A stretch of 64,000 nucleotides of DNA, from positions 6,673,001 to 6,737,000 of the forward strand of contig NZ_CP034448.1 in assembly GCF_003952465.1 (NCBI RefSeq). The letters run 5' to 3'. Positions within the stretch are counted from its first letter, which is position 1, and every line of letters begins with the position of its first letter. This DNA comes from Mesorhizobium sp. M1B.F.Ca.ET.045.04.1.1 (lineage in GTDB: Bacteria; Pseudomonadota; Alphaproteobacteria; Rhizobiales; Rhizobiaceae). Shown here piece by piece: positions 46,196 through 54,453 of this stretch. The translations under genes and the position numbers were made by a program. The notes below the pieces were generated by a model. It made no database searches, was not told the origin of the DNA, and saw only the letters and a program-made list of their open reading frames with translations.

Positions 46196-46937
46196 GGCCA
46201 AACGGCCCGGCGCAAACAAGGCGCAGCTTGCCGGCAGTTCGCGGGCAAAGCGCGAGGCGGTCCAGCCCTCCCTGTGGGACCGCCTCGTCAACGACCTGCC
46301 TGGCCTGACCTCGGAGATCGACGGGCTGCGCCGGTTGCTGGAAGAAGAACTCGGCGCCGAGCGCGTCGAGGCTCTTCTTGCCGGCAGCGCCCGCGCCATC
46401 GATGCGGATGCGGAACTCACCCCCGATCAGAAGCGGCGCCTGCAGCGGCTGATCTTCCAGACCGAGCATCGCGCCGAGATCGAAAGCCGCGGCGTGGTGG
46501 TGTCGGCACGCGTGCTCAGGGAAGCCGTCCGGCGCGACATCGAGGCCTTGTTCAACACCGAGCGCTTCGAGTCCGTGCCGCTGCTTTCCGATGCCGAGCA
46601 CGAACAACCCCTGGACGAACTGCCGCCGCTCGCCGACTTTCCGGAGGTGCGCCGCAGCGTCGTCAACTACGGCGTGCCGTCGTTTTCCGGCCGCTCGTCG
46701 CGGGATTTCGACCGCGATACTTTGGCGCGCGAGATCCGCGCGGTGCTCGCCACCTTCGAGCCGCGTCTCAAGGAGAGCGCCACCACCGTCAACGTCACCC
46801 TCGGCGACAAGACCGTCGGTCTGAAGATCGAGATCGACGCAGTGCTGATCATGACGCCGACGCCGGAACGCATGCGGCTGCGCACTACGGTCAACCTCGA
46901 CAACGGCCTGGCGCGAACCGAATTCAGGGAGACCTGA
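46182..46937 (+). CDS. tssE: T6SS baseplate protein TssE, long form
   Basis: About 251 residues, much longer than the usual 130-170. The gp25-like domain is in the C-terminal half: FPEVRRSVVNYGVPSFSG, REIRAVLATFEPRLKESATT and IEIDAVLIMTPTPERMRLRT. The first 120 residues (SLWDRLVNDLPGLTSEIDGL and a charged helical segment ending near RRDIEALFNTERF) are an extension. Start codons at 46176 and 46182 both overlap the hcp stop; I use 46182. Confidence 0.85.
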   Translation: MSASEAKRPGANKAQLAGSSRAKREAVQPSLWDRLVNDLPGLTSEIDGLRRLLEEELGAERVEALLAGSARAIDADAELTPDQKRRLQRLIFQTEHRAEIESRGVVVSARVLREAVRRDIEALFNTERFESVPLLSDAEHEQPLDELPPLADFPEVRRSVVNYGVPSFSGRSSRDFDRDTLAREIRAVLATFEPRLKESATTVNVTLGDKTVGLKIEIDAVLIMTPTPERMRLRTTVNLDNGLARTEFRET

Positions 46938-46938
46938 G

Positions 46939-48813
46939 ATGGATCGGGTCTTCGTGGAATACTACGAAGAGGAACTGACACATATCCGCGCGCTCGCCGC
47001 GGAATTCGCCGACATGCACCCGGCGGTCGCCCGCAATCTTTCCCTCGACACCGTCCCCTGCCCCGACCCCTATGTCGAACGGTTGCTCGATGGCGTGGCC
47101 TTCCTCGCCGCGCGCACGCGACTGAAGGTCGATGCGGAGCGCTCGCGCTTCTCGCGCGCCGTGCTCGATGTGCTCTATCCGGACCTGGTCACGCCGGCGC
47201 CGGCAACGGCGATGGCTGTTCTGAAGCCCGGCCAGCAGGTGCAATCGATGATCGCCGGCCACACCGTCGCGCGCGGCACGCGGCTGGTCTCCGGCCTGCA
47301 TCCGGGGCTTTCGACGCGCTCAACCTTCACCACCGCGCAAGAGGTCACGCTGTGGCCGATCTCGATCACCTCTGTCAGCTATTTCCAGGATCGCAGCGCG
47401 CTGGCTGCCGCCGGCATCGCACCGATCGGCGGCGTGCGCGGCGAAGCGGCCTTTCGCATCGCGTTCGCCCGGACTGGAAAGGGCAAGCTCAGCGAATTGT
47501 CGCTCGACCGTCTCGACCTGTATTTCGCCGGGCGCACCAAGGCGCCGCTCATCTTCGACGCGATCTTCGGCGCCGGCTCGGCCGTCGGCGCGCGGGCCGA
47601 AGGCAAGACCAATCCGCTCTCGGCCCTGCCCGAGCCCGAAATGGTCGGCATCCGCGACGACGAGGCGTTGATGCCGCGCACCCGCCCGACCTTCGAGGGA
47701 TACAGGCTGCTGCGCGAATATTTCATGATCCCGGAGCGCTTCCACTATGTGCGGGTCGCCGGCCTGCAGCCGGTGGTGCGCAAGTGCGAGGCGGGCATCG
47801 AGATCATCTTCCTGTTCCGGCGCCCGGTGCCGGAGCTCGCCGATGTGACGCCGGCCGATTTCGAGCTCTTCGCGACGCCGCTCATCAATCTCTTCGAGCG
47901 GGAATGCAACGTCATCGAGATCGATCCGCGCAGGACGCGGCAGGTGGTGCATGCCGACCGGACGCGGGCGCGAGACTTCGAGATTTTTCGGCTCACCCGG
48001 GTCGAGGATGCCGACGCTGAAGGCAGCGAGGCGGAAATTCCGGAGCTGTTCAGCCTCGGACAGAACCGTGGCAGCGGTTGGGTCTACTCGACCGAGCGGC
48101 GCCCGCGCCGAGCCACCGAAGACGAGCGGCGCGACGGCCTGACCCGCACCTCCTATACGGGCGACGACGTGTTCCTCGCGGTCTCGCGTCCCACGGGGAA
48201 CCCGGCGAACCGGCCGCTCAAGCGCCTCGACGTCATGGCGCTCTGCACCAACCGCGACCTGCCGATCCTCGACGACACCCCGACGCTGACGCTGGAGACG
48301 GCCGACCCGGTCGAAGCGGTCAGGCTGCTCGGCGCATTGCGGCCGCCGCAGCCGGCGATCCCGGCGTCTCTGCCGGCGAGCGCCGAAGGCGAATCCCGCG
48401 CCGACAATCTCGCCTGGCGGCTGGTGGCGCAGCTCTCGCTCAACTTCCTGAGCCTCGCCAAGGAAGGCCGCGGTGTCGATCCGCTGCATGCGCTGCTCGA
48501 CCTCTATGCCGACCGCGGCGATCCGAGCCTTGCCCGCAATGTCCATTCGATCACGCGCATCGACTCTCGTCCGGTCATCGAACGGCTCAAGATCGACGGT
48601 CCGATGTGCTTCGGACGGGGCACGGAGGTGACGCTGCATGTCGACCAGTCGGTGCTGGCGGGGCAAAGCACGCTGCTGCTTTCGGCCCTGCTGGCGCGGT
48701 TGTTTGCCCGCCATGCCGGTATAAACGGCTTCGTGCGGACCCGCACGCGGCTGCTGCAGAAGCAGGAGGATGTGCCATGGCCGATGACGCCCGGCAATCG
48801 CTACCTGATCTAG
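46939..48813 (+). CDS. tssF: T6SS baseplate protein TssF
   Basis: A 624-residue TssF (ImpG). Conserved blocks are FVEYYEEELTHIRALAAEFADMHPAVA, LDTVPCPDPYVERLLDGVAFLAARTRLK, LLREYFMIPERFHYVRV and the C-terminal FARHAGINGFVRTRTRLLQK. It forms the baseplate wedge with TssE, TssG and TssK. The gene begins one base after the tssE stop and overlaps tssG by 37 bases. Confidence 0.95.
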   Translation: MDRVFVEYYEEELTHIRALAAEFADMHPAVARNLSLDTVPCPDPYVERLLDGVAFLAARTRLKVDAERSRFSRAVLDVLYPDLVTPAPATAMAVLKPGQQVQSMIAGHTVARGTRLVSGLHPGLSTRSTFTTAQEVTLWPISITSVSYFQDRSALAAAGIAPIGGVRGEAAFRIAFARTGKGKLSELSLDRLDLYFAGRTKAPLIFDAIFGAGSAVGARAEGKTNPLSALPEPEMVGIRDDEALMPRTRPTFEGYRLLREYFMIPERFHYVRVAGLQPVVRKCEAGIEIIFLFRRPVPELADVTPADFELFATPLINLFERECNVIEIDPRRTRQVVHADRTRARDFEIFRLTRVEDADAEGSEAEIPELFSLGQNRGSGWVYSTERRPRRATEDERRDGLTRTSYTGDDVFLAVSRPTGNPANRPLKRLDVMALCTNRDLPILDDTPTLTLETADPVEAVRLLGALRPPQPAIPASLPASAEGESRADNLAWRLVAQLSLNFLSLAKEGRGVDPLHALLDLYADRGDPSLARNVHSITRIDSRPVIERLKIDGPMCFGRGTEVTLHVDQSVLAGQSTLLLSALLARLFARHAGINGFVRTRTRLLQKQEDVPWPMTPGNRYLI

Positions 48814-49838
48814 CGAAGCCTGCCCCGAGCGAAGCTGCTCTCTCGGAGGGCTTCGACTTTTTTGAGCTGATGCGTCGTCTGGAGCAGGGGGGCGGACTGT
48901 TCGGCTATTCTGGCCAGGCCAATCGCGAACCGGCGCGGCTCGGCCAGCATGTGCGCTTGAGCTTTTCGGCCAGGGACGTGGTCAAGTTCCAGGAGGCGAG
49001 CGAAAAGGCTCCGGCGCGGGTGACCGTCGCCAATCTCGGGCTGCTCGGACCTGAAGGACCGATGCCGCTGCATCTGACGCGCTGGGTGCTCGACCGGCTG
49101 TCGCAGCGCTGGTTCAGCGGCGCCGATGCCGAGCAGACCAGCGACACGACCTTCGTCGACTTCGTCAACATCCTCCAGCATCGGATAATCGCGCTTTACT
49201 ACCGCGCCTGGGCCGACGCGCATCCGGCGGTGCAGGTCGAACGTTCCGTCGGCGGACGCGTCCGCGCCATGCTGGAAGCGATGGCGGGGATAGGCCTTCC
49301 CGGCACCCAGGATTCAGAACTCGACATGGTTCGGCTGCGCCAGGCCGGATCGCTCGCCAACCAGGTCGACGGCGCCGAGCGGCTGACGCTGTTCCTCGCC
49401 ACAGCCTTCAAGGTGCCGGTAGAGATCAAGGAATTCGTCGCTGCCTGGATCACTATTCCGGCGGCGCTGCAGAGCCGCGTCGGCAAGGCCTATGCGGCGC
49501 TCGGGCGCGGCGCCACGATCGGCCCGCGCGTCTTCAGCCGTCAAAGCCGGATCGAATTGCGCGTCGGCCCGCTCAGCCTCGACGACTTCAAGTCGTTCCT
49601 GCCCGGGGAGCGGCGCCTTGCCCTGTTCAAGAAAGCGGTGCGCGACATGATCGGCGAAGCGCTCGATGTCGATTTGCGCATCGTGCTTGCGCGCGACGCC
49701 GTGCCGCCGCCGAAGATCGGAACCGTCCAGCTCGGCCGAACGTCCTGGCTTGCGCGCCCCGCCGAGAAGGGTGACGCCGACGACCTCAAGCTGCGCACGA
49801 TCGTCGGCTGGCGGCCGGAAATGGCGGAGGCAGCCTGA
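48777..49838 (+). CDS. tssG: T6SS baseplate protein TssG
   Basis: A 353-residue TssG (ImpH). Conserved features are FDFFELMRRLEQ, GLLGPEGPMPLHLTRWVLDR and LALFKKAVRDMIGEALDVDLRIVL. The ATG at 48777 has AGGAGG 8 bases upstream, inside tssF; the frame is open much further upstream but that is the shadow of tssF. The stop shares its last base with the tagH start (TGATG). Confidence 0.94.
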   Translation: MADDARQSLPDLAKPAPSEAALSEGFDFFELMRRLEQGGGLFGYSGQANREPARLGQHVRLSFSARDVVKFQEASEKAPARVTVANLGLLGPEGPMPLHLTRWVLDRLSQRWFSGADAEQTSDTTFVDFVNILQHRIIALYYRAWADAHPAVQVERSVGGRVRAMLEAMAGIGLPGTQDSELDMVRLRQAGSLANQVDGAERLTLFLATAFKVPVEIKEFVAAWITIPAALQSRVGKAYAALGRGATIGPRVFSRQSRIELRVGPLSLDDFKSFLPGERRLALFKKAVRDMIGEALDVDLRIVLARDAVPPPKIGTVQLGRTSWLARPAEKGDADDLKLRTIVGWRPEMAEAA

Positions 49839-51292
49839 TGAGCCTGCTGCTGACGCTCGAACAGGGTCCACGCTCCCAGGTGGTGAGACAGACCAAGCTT
49901 GACGAGGGCGAGTTGGTGATCGGCCGCAGCGCCGATGCCGGCTGGCAGATCGACGATCCGGACATGTTCGTCTCGCGCGCGCATTGTAAGATCAGCGGGG
50001 GCCATGACGGCTACTTCGTCACCGACACATCGAGCAGCGGGCTGTTCATAGACGATTCCGACAGCCCGCTCGGCGCCGGCAGGTCGACGCGACTGCAAAG
50101 CGGCATGCGGCTCCGCTTGGGCGACTACGTGCTTTATGTCGAGGTCCAGTCCAAAGCGAGCCAGACGTCGGCCGGCCAGGCGCCGGCAGCTAATCGTTCC
50201 ACACTTCAATCGTCGTCGCCGGAAGCGCGAAAGCCGCCCAGCATCGGCGGCGACGACTTCTTCTCGGCCAAGGTCGAGGAAGAGCCGCGGCGGCCGCGTC
50301 CGGCCGACCTGCCGGACCCGTTCGAGCAGCCTGTGTCCGGCGCTTATGATCGCGCTTCGAACCAGCGCAATTCGCCCGCCTTCGATGACCCGTTTAGCCT
50401 GGACCCGGTGGCGACACCGGCACCCAACGATGCCGCAGCGCCCCGCCCATCGGATCCGTTCGGTTTCGATGAGATGCCGTCTCGTGGCGGCACGGCGGAG
50501 CCCGCGTCGAAATCGGCTGGCTTCGATGACGATTTTGGGTTCGGGCCGGCGGCGACACCTGCTCAAAGCAACGGCACGGGCCCTGCTGATCAGCGCGAAC
50601 GACAAGCCGAACCGCCGCAGGCCGCTCGTCCCTGGGATGTGCCAAGCCAAGCGGTCGAGCCTCCGCTGCGCTCCGCTCCGGCCCCCAGGCAGTCCCGCCC
50701 AGCACACGCGGCGCCTTCGACGGAGATGGCGCTGCGCACCGCGTTCCTGCGCGGCATGGGTGTCGAGGAAGCCGATTTTCCCGGCCGCGACGCGGTCGCC
50801 GAAATGGAGAAGTTCGGCCGCGAATACCGGCTGATGCTCGATGGCCTGATGCAGCTCCTGCGCAAGCGCGCCGAGGAAAAGGGCAGCGCACGCGTCGCCC
50901 AAACGATGGTCGGGGCATCGGAGGTCAATCCGCTCAAATTCCTGCCGACGGTCGAGGACGTCATCGTCACCATCATCTCGGAACGAAGCCCGGGCTTTCT
51001 GTCCGGCGAAGCGGCGATCTCGGACGCCGTGCGCGATCTCGCGCAGCACCATGTGCGCGCCTGGCGCGGCGTGCAGGCGGCGCTGCGGCGCATGATCGAC
51101 CGCTTCGATCCGGCTGCGATCGAGGAAGAGCTCAAATCCAATTCCGCGATCGGCAACCTGCTTTCGGGCGGGCGCAACGCCAAGCTGTGGGAGCTTTACC
51201 AGAAACGCCATCGCGACATCGCCCAAAGCGCGGAATCGAGCTTCCTGGGCGAGATCGGCGCGGACTTCAGGGATGCTTACGAAGAGGAGTAG
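49838..51292 (+). CDS. tagH: T6SS-associated FHA-domain protein TagH (ImpI/Fha)
   Basis: A 484-residue protein with an N-terminal FHA domain (GRSADAGWQIDDPDMFVSRAHC, about residues 25-50) that binds phosphothreonine. A long Pro/Ala linker (about residues 105-290) repeats DPF/DDF motifs (LPDPFEQ, FDDPFSL, SDPFGFD, FDDDFGF). The C-terminal domain (RTAFLRGMGVEEADF and LSGEAAISDAVRDLAQHHVRAW) is the T6SS FHA-specific part. In Agrobacterium and Pseudomonas it is a phosphorylation switch, but no PpkA kinase or PppA phosphatase is in this window. Confidence 0.92.
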   Translation: MSLLLTLEQGPRSQVVRQTKLDEGELVIGRSADAGWQIDDPDMFVSRAHCKISGGHDGYFVTDTSSSGLFIDDSDSPLGAGRSTRLQSGMRLRLGDYVLYVEVQSKASQTSAGQAPAANRSTLQSSSPEARKPPSIGGDDFFSAKVEEEPRRPRPADLPDPFEQPVSGAYDRASNQRNSPAFDDPFSLDPVATPAPNDAAAPRPSDPFGFDEMPSRGGTAEPASKSAGFDDDFGFGPAATPAQSNGTGPADQRERQAEPPQAARPWDVPSQAVEPPLRSAPAPRQSRPAHAAPSTEMALRTAFLRGMGVEEADFPGRDAVAEMEKFGREYRLMLDGLMQLLRKRAEEKGSARVAQTMVGASEVNPLKFLPTVEDVIVTIISERSPGFLSGEAAISDAVRDLAQHHVRAWRGVQAALRRMIDRFDPAAIEEELKSNSAIGNLLSGGRNAKLWELYQKRHRDIAQSAESSFLGEIGADFRDAYEEE

Positions 51293-51295
51293 GAC

Positions 51296-51748
51296 ATGAT
51301 CGATCGACGCGAATTCATCGTTGCCCTCGGCGCGACGGGGCTGCTTGCGGCTTGCCAGAGCGGCCCGCCGAAACCATCGGTCATCTCGGTCAATGTGAGC
51401 GGTGGCGCCGGCATGAATCCGGGACCGGGCGGCGGCGATCGACCGGTGACCGTGCTGGTGATGCGGCTTGCCAGCACCGGCAAGTTCAATTCGGCCGACT
51501 ATTTCGCGCTGCAGGGCGATGCGGGCTCGGCGCTCGGGGCCGACCTCATCGGATCCGACACCATCTCCGTCGCGCCGGGAAAGACCGCTGCCAAGACCAT
51601 CACCGTCGAGCCGAACGCGACGGCGCTCGGCTTCGTCGCGCTCATCCGCGAGCCCGGCGGACGCAACTGGCGCACGACCAAGTCGGTATCGCCCGGGTCG
51701 AAATTCACCGTCAACGTCAGCCTCGGCAGCGGCGGAATTTCCGCCTGA
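51296..51748 (+). CDS. tssJ: T6SS outer-membrane lipoprotein TssJ
   Basis: A 150-residue lipoprotein. The signal peptide DRREFIVALGATGLLAAC ends in a lipobox with the acylated cysteine at about residue 20; the Arg pair at residues 4-5 resembles a Tat signal. The C-terminal part is the transthyretin-like TssJ fold (VMRLASTGKFNSADYFALQG, TKSVSPGSKFTVNVSLGS). It anchors TssM to the outer membrane. Four bases separate it from tagH. Confidence 0.9.
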   Translation: MIDRREFIVALGATGLLAACQSGPPKPSVISVNVSGGAGMNPGPGGGDRPVTVLVMRLASTGKFNSADYFALQGDAGSALGADLIGSDTISVAPGKTAAKTITVEPNATALGFVALIREPGGRNWRTTKSVSPGSKFTVNVSLGSGGISA

Positions 51749-51785
51749 CGGCGACACAACAGACGGCAGTGCAGAGAGTGGCAGC

Positions 51786-53120
51786 ATGAGCGACGCAAAC
51801 AGGGTGCTGTGGTCCGAGGGGCTCTTCTTGAGGACCCAGCACTTCCAGCAGCAGGACCGGTTCTTCGAGGGGATGGTGCGCGGCGCGTTGCAGGCCGGCC
51901 AGCTCCAAACATTCGGCTTCCAGCAGCTGACGCTCGACCAGTCGCTGCTCGACGCCGGCCAGGTCTCCATCGTGTCGGCGCGGGGCATCTTCCCGGACGG
52001 CACGCCCTTTGCCATCCCGGAAACCATGGACGCGCCGAAGCCGCTGCCGGTCACGGCTGACACCGGCGCCGGGCCGGTGCTGGTCGCGCTGCCGCTCGAA
52101 CCGCCCGGCGGCGTCGGTTTCGATCCGGCGCATGCCGCGTCGACCGGCGCGCGCTATCACGGTAGGATCGTTTCGGTGCGCGATGCCGTGCAGGGCGGTG
52201 CCGATCCGGAAGAGATCGAGATCGCCCGGCCGCAGGCAGTGCTGCTCGCGCCCGGCAAATCGGTCGGCGGCTATACCGCGCTGCCGATCGCCGACATCAA
52301 GGGTGTTCGCGCCGACGGCGGCGTCTCGCTCGACGAGAGCTTCCTGCCGCCGACACTGATCACCGGAGCGGTCGCCTGGTACCGGCAATTGCTGCAGGAG
52401 GTCGTCACCGGCCTCGACCAGATCGCCGAGGCGCATGGCAAGATGGTGATGGGCGGCCCCGGCCGCAGCGTCGAGGATCTGTTGATGCTCCACCTCGCCA
52501 ATGCGGCCAAGCCGCGGCTTGCGCATATGCTGGCGCAGGACGTCTTCCATCCGGCCGAGCTCTATCTCGAGCTTGCCGGGCTTGCCGGCGAAATGGCGAC
52601 CTACGGCTCCAGCTCGCGCCGGCTCGGCGAACTGCCGGCCTATGACCATATGGCGCCCGGCCCGGCCTATATGGCGCTTGCGGATGCTCTGCGCTCGCTG
52701 ATCCTCAGTCTGCGCTACATCGAGCCGAAATCGCGCGCGCTGCCGGTCATGCGGCACGCGACCAATGTCTGGAAGGTGCGCATCGACAACCCGAAGCTTC
52801 TGGTCGCCAGCCGCATCGTCATCCGGGTCGGATCGGAATTGTCCGAAGACGCGTTGCGAAAAATCTTCGTCAACCAGGCGACCGTCGGCGCCGCCGACCA
52901 ATTCGAAGGCCTGTGGAAGTCGCGCCTTCCCGGCATTCCGCTGAAGCCCCTGCATTCGCAGCCGCGGGAGATCCCCTATGACGGCGACCGGCTGTGCCTG
53001 GAGCTGGACCAGAAGAGCGAGCATTGGGCCTCGCTGCTCGACGCCCCCGGCTTCGTTATCGGCGTTTCCGGTGTCCTGCCGAGCGAGCCGCAGGTCGACT
53101 GCTATTCGGTGAACAGGTGA
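51786..53120 (+). CDS. tssK: T6SS baseplate protein TssK
   Basis: A 444-residue TssK (ImpJ). Conserved sections are RVLWSEGLFLRTQHFQQQDRF, SLDESFLPPTL and the C-terminal YDGDRLCLELDQKSEHWASL. It links the baseplate to the TssL/TssM membrane complex. ATG 51786 is chosen since it gives the standard N-terminus; the frame also runs upstream through tssJ out of phase with it. Confidence 0.95.
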   Translation: MSDANRVLWSEGLFLRTQHFQQQDRFFEGMVRGALQAGQLQTFGFQQLTLDQSLLDAGQVSIVSARGIFPDGTPFAIPETMDAPKPLPVTADTGAGPVLVALPLEPPGGVGFDPAHAASTGARYHGRIVSVRDAVQGGADPEEIEIARPQAVLLAPGKSVGGYTALPIADIKGVRADGGVSLDESFLPPTLITGAVAWYRQLLQEVVTGLDQIAEAHGKMVMGGPGRSVEDLLMLHLANAAKPRLAHMLAQDVFHPAELYLELAGLAGEMATYGSSSRRLGELPAYDHMAPGPAYMALADALRSLILSLRYIEPKSRALPVMRHATNVWKVRIDNPKLLVASRIVIRVGSELSEDALRKIFVNQATVGAADQFEGLWKSRLPGIPLKPLHSQPREIPYDGDRLCLELDQKSEHWASLLDAPGFVIGVSGVLPSEPQVDCYSVNR

Positions 53121-53124
53121 GGCC

Positions 53125-54453
53125 ATGAGCCGGGATGATCCTTTCGGACTGTCGGAGGATCGCGAACGCACGCGCATCAGGCTGACGGGTGCGTCGCCGC
53201 GGCCGATGGCGCCGCTGATGCCAACCGCGCCGGTGAAGCTGGCGCGCGCCCATCCCAACATACTGATCAACACATTCGCGCCGTTGCTCGAATTCGCCCC
53301 CGAGCTCGAAAGCGCGCTCGCGCCCGAGAACCCTGAAGTGATGCGCACGCGGCTGCTCGACGAACTGGTCCGGGCGCGCGATGCCGCGATGGCAGCCGGC
53401 TCCTCGCTCGAAAGGGCCGACCAGGCCGCCTGGGCGGTGGCGGCTCTGCTCGACGACCTCGCGCTCAACACGCCATGGGGCGGCGCCAGCGCATGGCCGC
53501 GCCAGCCGCTGGTCGTGATGCTGCGCGGCGACGTCGATGCCGGCACGCAGTTCTTCTCGCGTCTCGACGAGTTGGAGCGGCACCCGAACCGCGACCGTGA
53601 AATGCTGGAGCTGCAATATTACTGCCTGGCACTCGGCTTCCGCGGCAAATATCGCGTGCCCGGCCGCGCCGGCGACCGCTCGCTCAACGCCGTTCGCGTG
53701 GCGGCGGCCCGCTTCCTGCGCAATGCCGACGCCGAAGACGCGCCTGTGTCGCCGAACTGGAAAGGCGTGATCGCTTCCGACGAGCCGCAGCGCTTCATCG
53801 TGCCGATCTGGGTGATGGCGCTGGCGGCAGTGGTGATCGCGGCCGCCGCTTATATCGGCTTGTCGATGGGACTGAGCAGCCAGGCGGTCGAGCTTACCGC
53901 GCTGGTGCGCACGCTGCCGCCTCCCTCCCGAGGCGAGGTTACCCGCGCCGCGCCCAAGCCCGATGCACCCGAACCGGAACCGCCGCAGCCGGTCGATTTC
54001 GCGTTGCTGCCGGAATTCAAGGCCGAGGCGCCGGATAGCCTCAAGGGAGCGCTGAGCGGCACCGAGAGTGTGTCGCTTGCCAAGCTGGTCATCCAGTCTT
54101 CCAACCCCGAGCTGTTCCAGTCGTCGCGGCCGACGCTCACACAAGGCTACGAACCGCTGGTCGAGTCGATCGCCAAGGTGATCCTCGCCAATCAGGAGCT
54201 AATCGGAAACGTCACCGTCGTCGGCCACACCGACAATGTGCGCCTGCAGAAATCCAACCCGCTTTCGTCCAACCAGCGGCTGTCGGAAGCACGCGCCGAG
54301 ACCATAGCCAACCTTCTGGTTCAGGCCGGCGTGCCGCAGGAGCGCATCCATTCCGAAGGCCGCGCCGATACCGATCCAGTGGCCGACAACTCTACGCGTC
54401 AGGGCCGCGCGCTCAACCGGCGTGTCGAGATCCTGGTCGAGAAGAGGCTCTGA
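53125..54453 (+). CDS. tssL: T6SS membrane-complex protein TssL with OmpA-like domain
   Basis: A 442-residue TssL. The cytoplasmic IcmH/DotU domain covers about residues 40-215 (HPNILINTFAPLLEFAPELE, LDDLALNTPWGG, YYCLALGFRGKYR). One transmembrane helix follows near residues 226-247. The periplasmic tail is an OmpA/peptidoglycan-binding domain (VVGHTDNVR near 364; LSEARAETIANLLV; GRALNRRVEILV). This extended form binds the wall to anchor the system. Its stop shares a base with the tssM start. Confidence 0.95.
   Translation: MSRDDPFGLSEDRERTRIRLTGASPRPMAPLMPTAPVKLARAHPNILINTFAPLLEFAPELESALAPENPEVMRTRLLDELVRARDAAMAAGSSLERADQAAWAVAALLDDLALNTPWGGASAWPRQPLVVMLRGDVDAGTQFFSRLDELERHPNRDREMLELQYYCLALGFRGKYRVPGRAGDRSLNAVRVAAARFLRNADAEDAPVSPNWKGVIASDEPQRFIVPIWVMALAAVVIAAAAYIGLSMGLSSQAVELTALVRTLPPPSRGEVTRAAPKPDAPEPEPPQPVDFALLPEFKAEAPDSLKGALSGTESVSLAKLVIQSSNPELFQSSRPTLTQGYEPLVESIAKVILANQELIGNVTVVGHTDNVRLQKSNPLSSNQRLSEARAETIANLLVQAGVPQERIHSEGRADTDPVADNSTRQGRALNRRVEILVEKRL

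Noticed and set aside
49541..52063. An 840-codon open frame on the minus strand
   Set aside because: It is antisense to tssG, tagH, tssJ and tssK, which have strong family matches; the composition (Arg/Ser/Ala-rich) is that of a high-GC shadow frame.
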